Origin: UMGS1781 sp964389545
GTDB taxonomy: Bacteria; Bacillota; Clostridia; TANB77; CAG-508
Direction: 5' to 3'
Length of the DNA stretch: 55,081 bases
Assembly (NCBI GenBank): GCA_964389545.1
Contig: CAYMDN010000005.1
Span: 1 to 55,081, forward strand
Both the position numbers and the translations under genes were made by a program. Shown here one piece after another: positions 51,363 to 55,081 of the stretch. The notes below the pieces were generated by a model that had not been told where the DNA came from, made no database searches, and worked only from the letters and a program-made list of their open reading frames with translations. Within the stretch, counting starts at the first letter, position 1, and each line of letters opens with the position of its first letter.

Positions 51363-53225
51363 ATGTCAGGCATACTAGAAAGAGTTAACACTCCAGAAGA
51401 TTTAAGAAAATTAAATATATCAGAAAAAAAAGAACTAGCAAAAGAAGTTAGAAAAATGATAATAGAGGTTACTTCAAAAAACGGAGGACACATAGCATCT
51501 AATCTTGGAATTGTGGAGCTAACAATTGCAATACATTCAGTTTTTAATACTCCTAAGGATAAAGTTGTATGGGATGTTGGACATCAATGTTATGTTCATA
51601 AAATACTAACAGGAAGAAAAGATAAATTTGACACACTTAGAAAATTTAATGGAATAGCCGGTTTCCCAAAAATATCTGAATCAGAATATGATAGTTTTAA
51701 TACGGGACATAGCAGTACATCTATTTCAGTTGCAACTGGAATGGCACGAGCAAGAGATATACTAAAACAAGAACACGAAGTGGTCGCTGTAATTGGAGAT
51801 GGATCATTAACAGGTGGCATGGCTTTAGAAGCTTTAAATGATGCAGCAAGCGATAATACAAATTTAACCGTAATATTAAATGATAACGAAATGAGTATCT
51901 CAAAAAATGTTGGAGGGATTCCTTTATATTTAAGTCAAATTAGAACCAAAAGAGGATATACTACTTCAAATAAAAAAGTAAAAGAGTTCACTAGTAAAAT
52001 ACCAATTATCGGGAAACCAATAGTAAGAGTAGCACATTATACAAAGCAAATTATAAAAAGAGCGGCTTTTCATAATATGTATTTTGAAGATATAGGATTT
52101 ACATATCTAGGACCAGTAGACGGACATAATATCGAAGACCTTGAGAAGATTATGAGAAATAGTTTGAACATAAAAGGACCAGTACTTATACATGTTGTAA
52201 CAAAAAAAGGAAAGGGATATAAGTTTGCAGAAGAAAATCCAGATCGATTCCATGGGGTGTCAACCTTTAATATAGAAACTGGTGAGTCTATAAAACAAAA
52301 AAGTAAAGACTATTCAAAAGCATTTGGAGACAAACTTATAGAACTTGCAGAAAAAGATGATAAAATTGTTGCAATAACTGCTGCTATGAAAGATGGAACA
52401 GGATTAAAAGAATATGCAATAAAATTTCCGAATAGATTTTTTGATGTAGGAATTGCAGAACAACATGCAATAGGATTAATTGCGGGTATGGCAAAAGCAG
52501 GCTTAAAACCAGTTTTACCAATATATTCATCTTTTTTACAAAGAGGATATGATCAATTAATTCATGATATTGCAATATCAAGTATTCCAGTTACAGTTTG
52601 TATAGACAGAGCAGGTATTGTAGGAAACGATGGAGAAACACATCAAGGTGTATTTGACTTATCATTTTTAACTACAATTCCAAATGTTATAGTAATGGCA
52701 CCAAAAAATTTTGAGGAATTAGGAAACATGCTAGAATATGCCATAAATTTAGATAAACCAGTATTTATAAGATATCCCAGAGGAGGAGAAAATCAAGAAT
52801 TTGATAAAACAGAAGATATAAAAACTGGTAAAGCAGAAGTAATACAAGAAGGAGAAGACTTAACCCTAATAGGAATTGGAAAGATGACAGGAAGATCTGT
52901 TCAAGTGGCAAAACTTTTAGAAGAAAAAAGTGTAGAAATAATAAATGCAAGATTTGTAAAACCATTGGATGAAGAGACAATAATAAAATCAATAGAGAAA
53001 ACAAAAAAAGTTGTAACTATAGAAGATAACCTGCTTAATGGTGGACTTGGGGCAATGGTATCAGAATTAATAAATAAAAAGAAAATTAAAGATGTACAAT
53101 TTAAAGCATTTGGGTATGATGATGTTTTTGTGGAACACGGATCGGTAGATGAGTTAGAAGATAAATATGGATTATCTGCAGAAAAAATAAAAAGTGCAAT
53201 ACTAAAAGAATTAGATAATCAATAA
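51363..53225 (+). CDS. dxs: 1-deoxy-D-xylulose-5-phosphate synthase
   Basis: This 620-residue TPP enzyme condenses pyruvate and glyceraldehyde 3-phosphate in the first step of the MEP isoprenoid pathway. The TPP-binding motif is GDGSLTGGMALEALNDA (about 145-161). Other marks are DVGHQCYVHKILTGR, GHSSTSISVATGMA, YLGPVDGHN, GIAEQHAIGLIAGMA (about 363-377), DRAGIVGNDGETHQG and RYPRG. Three domains in standard order are complete. ATG 51363 follows AGGAGG; earlier in-frame codons lie within that site. TPP for it can be made by the kinase encoded at 16969. A glycosyltransferase gene follows 11 bases later. Confidence 0.98.
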   Translation: MSGILERVNTPEDLRKLNISEKKELAKEVRKMIIEVTSKNGGHIASNLGIVELTIAIHSVFNTPKDKVVWDVGHQCYVHKILTGRKDKFDTLRKFNGIAGFPKISESEYDSFNTGHSSTSISVATGMARARDILKQEHEVVAVIGDGSLTGGMALEALNDAASDNTNLTVILNDNEMSISKNVGGIPLYLSQIRTKRGYTTSNKKVKEFTSKIPIIGKPIVRVAHYTKQIIKRAAFHNMYFEDIGFTYLGPVDGHNIEDLEKIMRNSLNIKGPVLIHVVTKKGKGYKFAEENPDRFHGVSTFNIETGESIKQKSKDYSKAFGDKLIELAEKDDKIVAITAAMKDGTGLKEYAIKFPNRFFDVGIAEQHAIGLIAGMAKAGLKPVLPIYSSFLQRGYDQLIHDIAISSIPVTVCIDRAGIVGNDGETHQGVFDLSFLTTIPNVIVMAPKNFEELGNMLEYAINLDKPVFIRYPRGGENQEFDKTEDIKTGKAEVIQEGEDLTLIGIGKMTGRSVQVAKLLEEKSVEIINARFVKPLDEETIIKSIEKTKKVVTIEDNLLNGGLGAMVSELINKKKIKDVQFKAFGYDDVFVEHGSVDELEDKYGLSAEKIKSAILKELDNQ

Positions 53226-53236
53226 GGAGCATAGTT

Positions 53237-54574
53237 ATGGAGATAATAAAAAAACTAGTTTTAGCAGTATTTCTAATAGTAATGGGCATTTTTCTGTGTA
53301 TATCAGGATTAGAGAATGGATTGCTATTAAGTGCAATTTCTATAATAGCAATTATATTTTTCGTTAAAAAAGTAAAAATAAAAAGATTTTCAATATTTTT
53401 AATTATTGTTGCATTTATATCAAAACTAGCAGTGGTTCTTGTTTTGGATGTTCCGATGTTGGCAGATTACAAAGTAATGTATGAGGCATCAACAAGAGCG
53501 ATAAATGGAGATTTTTCATTTATAACAGAAGGGTACTTCTTAGCATACGCATATCAACTAGGACATGTGTTTTACCAATTTATTGTTCTAAAAATTATAA
53601 ACAATGTTATAGCACTAAAAATATTAAACTGCGTATTTGCCACTGCAATAACATGTCTTATATATCAAATTTTAAAAAAATTTGTAAAAGAAGATACTGC
53701 AAGGATTACAAGTTTAATATATTCAATTTCACTATATCCACTGTATTTAAATGCAGTATTAGGTAATCAACAACTGGGAATGCTATTATTTTTATTAGGA
53801 ATTTATATTCTACTTACTAAGAAAAACACAATTATAAACGGACTGATAGTAGGGACATTGTTTGCATTAGGTAACCTAGAAAGACCAGAAGGAATAATAT
53901 ATATAACTACATTAATTATCTATAATATTCTAACATTAAAGAATGTTAAGGAAATCTTAAAAGGAATTGTTCCGGCGATTATAGCGTATTTAATACTTGG
54001 TCAAATTTTCTCCTTTATCCTTATACGAAATACAGATAATGAGATAGGACTAAAAGGAGATGACCCATATTGGAAATTTTTAATTGGATTTAATTATGAG
54101 CACAGTGGAAAAAATAATGTAGAAGATTATGACTATACAACTGATAGAGAAGCGGAGAAGAAAGAAGTTATAAAGAGAGTTACAGATGTTAAAAAAATAC
54201 CAATGTTATTTTACAACAAAATAAAAATCCAATGGCTATATGATGATTTAGAAACAACATTCAATGCAACTAATACAACACAATTTACTCAAAAAGTAGT
54301 GAAGATTATAGTTGCTTATATAAAGGTTATAAACCTTGTAGTGATTACATTTGCACTTGTTGGAGTAGTTAAAAACAAGAACGTGCAAAGTGCCAACTAT
54401 TTCTTCATAATAAATGTTCTAATATATTTTGCGGTATACTTATTAATAGAAGTAAGTGCAAGATATTATTATAATCCTCAGGTAAGTGTAATAATTTTAT
54501 CTGGATTAGGAATAGAACGAATAATGGAATTTGTAAAAACAAAATTACTAGATAAGAAAAAATTGAAAGAATAA
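53237..54574 (+). CDS. Polytopic membrane glycosyltransferase-like protein (GT39/PMT type)
   Basis: A 445-residue protein with about ten or more helices. The first periplasmic loop contains an acidic residue in ADYKVMYEASTRA (about 74-86), as in polyprenyl-phosphate-sugar-dependent GT-C enzymes, and an E-containing motif GNLERPEGIIY lies further on (about 213-223). A large extracellular loop (about 268-330) precedes the last helices. GT-C enzymes of this kind move sugars from lipid carriers to wall polymers or proteins; the substrate is not clear. It is downstream of dxs, which supplies isoprenoid precursors for such carriers. That link is suggestive only. Confidence 0.75.
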   Translation: MEIIKKLVLAVFLIVMGIFLCISGLENGLLLSAISIIAIIFFVKKVKIKRFSIFLIIVAFISKLAVVLVLDVPMLADYKVMYEASTRAINGDFSFITEGYFLAYAYQLGHVFYQFIVLKIINNVIALKILNCVFATAITCLIYQILKKFVKEDTARITSLIYSISLYPLYLNAVLGNQQLGMLLFLLGIYILLTKKNTIINGLIVGTLFALGNLERPEGIIYITTLIIYNILTLKNVKEILKGIVPAIIAYLILGQIFSFILIRNTDNEIGLKGDDPYWKFLIGFNYEHSGKNNVEDYDYTTDREAEKKEVIKRVTDVKKIPMLFYNKIKIQWLYDDLETTFNATNTTQFTQKVVKIIVAYIKVINLVVITFALVGVVKNKNVQSANYFFIINVLIYFAVYLLIEVSARYYYNPQVSVIILSGLGIERIMEFVKTKLLDKKKLKE

Positions 54575-54589
54575 AAAAATATAGATTCT

Positions 54590-54625
54590 AAAATGAGCTT
54601 CCGTATTAGGAAGTTCATTTTTTGT
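54590..54625 (+). terminator. Terminator after the dxs-glycosyltransferase operon
   Basis: A 13-bp stem with one G-U (54590-54602 with 54609-54621) and a 6-base loop runs into a T tract. Confidence 0.88.
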
Positions 54626-54695
54626 AATATTTTATAATGATTTTGTAATCTTTCTTAAGAAACGTATGTATCCGTAAACTTTTTTTAAAAAAGGT

Positions 54696-54724
54696 TTGAT
54701 TTTTTTATATACATGATATATAAT
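54696..54724 (+). promoter_or_regulatory. Promoter for ppdK
   Basis: TTGATT (54696-54701) and TATAAT (54719-54724) are 17 bp apart, about 36 bases before the ATG. Confidence 0.65.
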
Positions 54725-54760
54725 ATACCGGTAAAATGAAAAAGGAAGGAAGGATAATTT

Positions 54761-55081
54761 ATGAGCAAAAAATATGTATACCTTTTTAAAGAAGGAAATG
54801 CAAATATGCGTGAATTATTAGGTGGAAAAGGTGCTAATTTAGCAGAAATGACTAATTTAGGATTACCAATACCACAAGGATTTACAGTATCAACAGAAGC
54901 ATGTACAGAATACTACAATGACGGAAAACAAATAAATGACGAAATAAAAGATCAAATATTTGCCGCATTAAAGAAACTTGAAGAAATGCAAGGAAAGAAA
55001 TTTGGAGACAACAATGATCCATTATTAGTATCAGTTAGAAGTGGTGCTAGAGCATCAATGCCTGGTATGATGGACACAATA
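54761..55081 (+). CDS. ppdK: Pyruvate, phosphate dikinase, N-terminal part (cut by window end)
   Basis: The first 107 residues of PPDK, which interconverts pyruvate, ATP and phosphate with phosphoenolpyruvate, AMP and pyrophosphate. The readable part is the start of the ATP-grasp nucleotide-binding domain: YVYLFKEGNANMRELLGGKG, ANLAEMTNLGLPIPQGFT, and VSVRSGARASMPGMMDT, the last being a PPDK hallmark. GGAAGGAAGGA precedes ATG 54761. The frame is open to the window edge; the phosphohistidine and C-terminal barrel domains lie outside. Confidence 0.96.
   Translation, partial: MSKKYVYLFKEGNANMRELLGGKGANLAEMTNLGLPIPQGFTVSTEACTEYYNDGKQINDEIKDQIFAALKKLEEMQGKKFGDNNDPLLVSVRSGARASMPGMMDTI

Overview
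The window is AT-rich chromosomal DNA, roughly 30% G+C by eye, from a spore-forming member of the Clostridia. The evidence is a germination protease (gpr), a BofC-like forespore protein, Pta/AckA acetate metabolism, pyruvate phosphate dikinase, DXS, arginine written almost entirely as AGA, and many sigma-A promoters with exactly 17-bp spacers. The composition and gene set suggest an uncultured gut Clostridia lineage. I cannot name the species.

Layout. 1-178: tRNA-Glu and tRNA-Thr. 468-6180: exonuclease III, an AI-2E family permease, an SH3 cell-wall protein, a frameshifted comEC and a bofC-like gene. 6195-7680: a lone membrane-anchored protein behind a structured leader. 7732-10484, mostly minus strand: a zinc-ribbon membrane protein, tRNA-Lys, an L,D-transpeptidase, tRNA-Cys and tRNA-Gly. 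10872-14570: a large thioester-domain surface protein. 14698-20464: pta-ackA, thiamine pyrophosphokinase, RNase III, a radical SAM protein and TsaC/Sua5. 20578-20651: tRNA-Gly.

20945-39368 is the centrepiece: a type IV secretion-like locus of about 18 kb. It has three VirB2-like pilins, a frameshifted PrgI/VirB3-like gene, a TraC/VirB4-N-like protein, a VirB4 ATPase, two VirB6-like channel proteins, two membrane-anchored GH24-like muramidases with different C-terminal domains (NlpC/P60-like and C39-like), two paralogous VirB8-like proteins, and two proteins of unknown function. No relaxase, coupling ATPase, integrase or att repeat is visible. Its base composition matches the chromosome and it sits between housekeeping genes. 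It therefore looks like a resident envelope machine rather than a recently inserted conjugative element.

39476-55081: a small membrane protein, a Na+/Ca2+ exchanger, endonuclease III, a GC-rich secreted stalk-type protein, gpr, a TraX-like protein, the operon tsaE-tsaB-rimI-lon, trmFO, a GC-rich orphan gene, an acyl-ACP thioesterase, dxs with a membrane glycosyltransferase, and the start of ppdK.

Two cross-cutting patterns stand out. First, three single-base frameshifts (two in comEC, one in the PrgI gene) are each repaired by deleting one C directly before a GGN glycine codon. Second, four single-gene units (6333-7601, 39476-39679, 41565-42539, 50059-50400) have a base composition and codon use unlike the rest, yet each sits behind an AT-rich host-style promoter and ends in its own strong hairpin.
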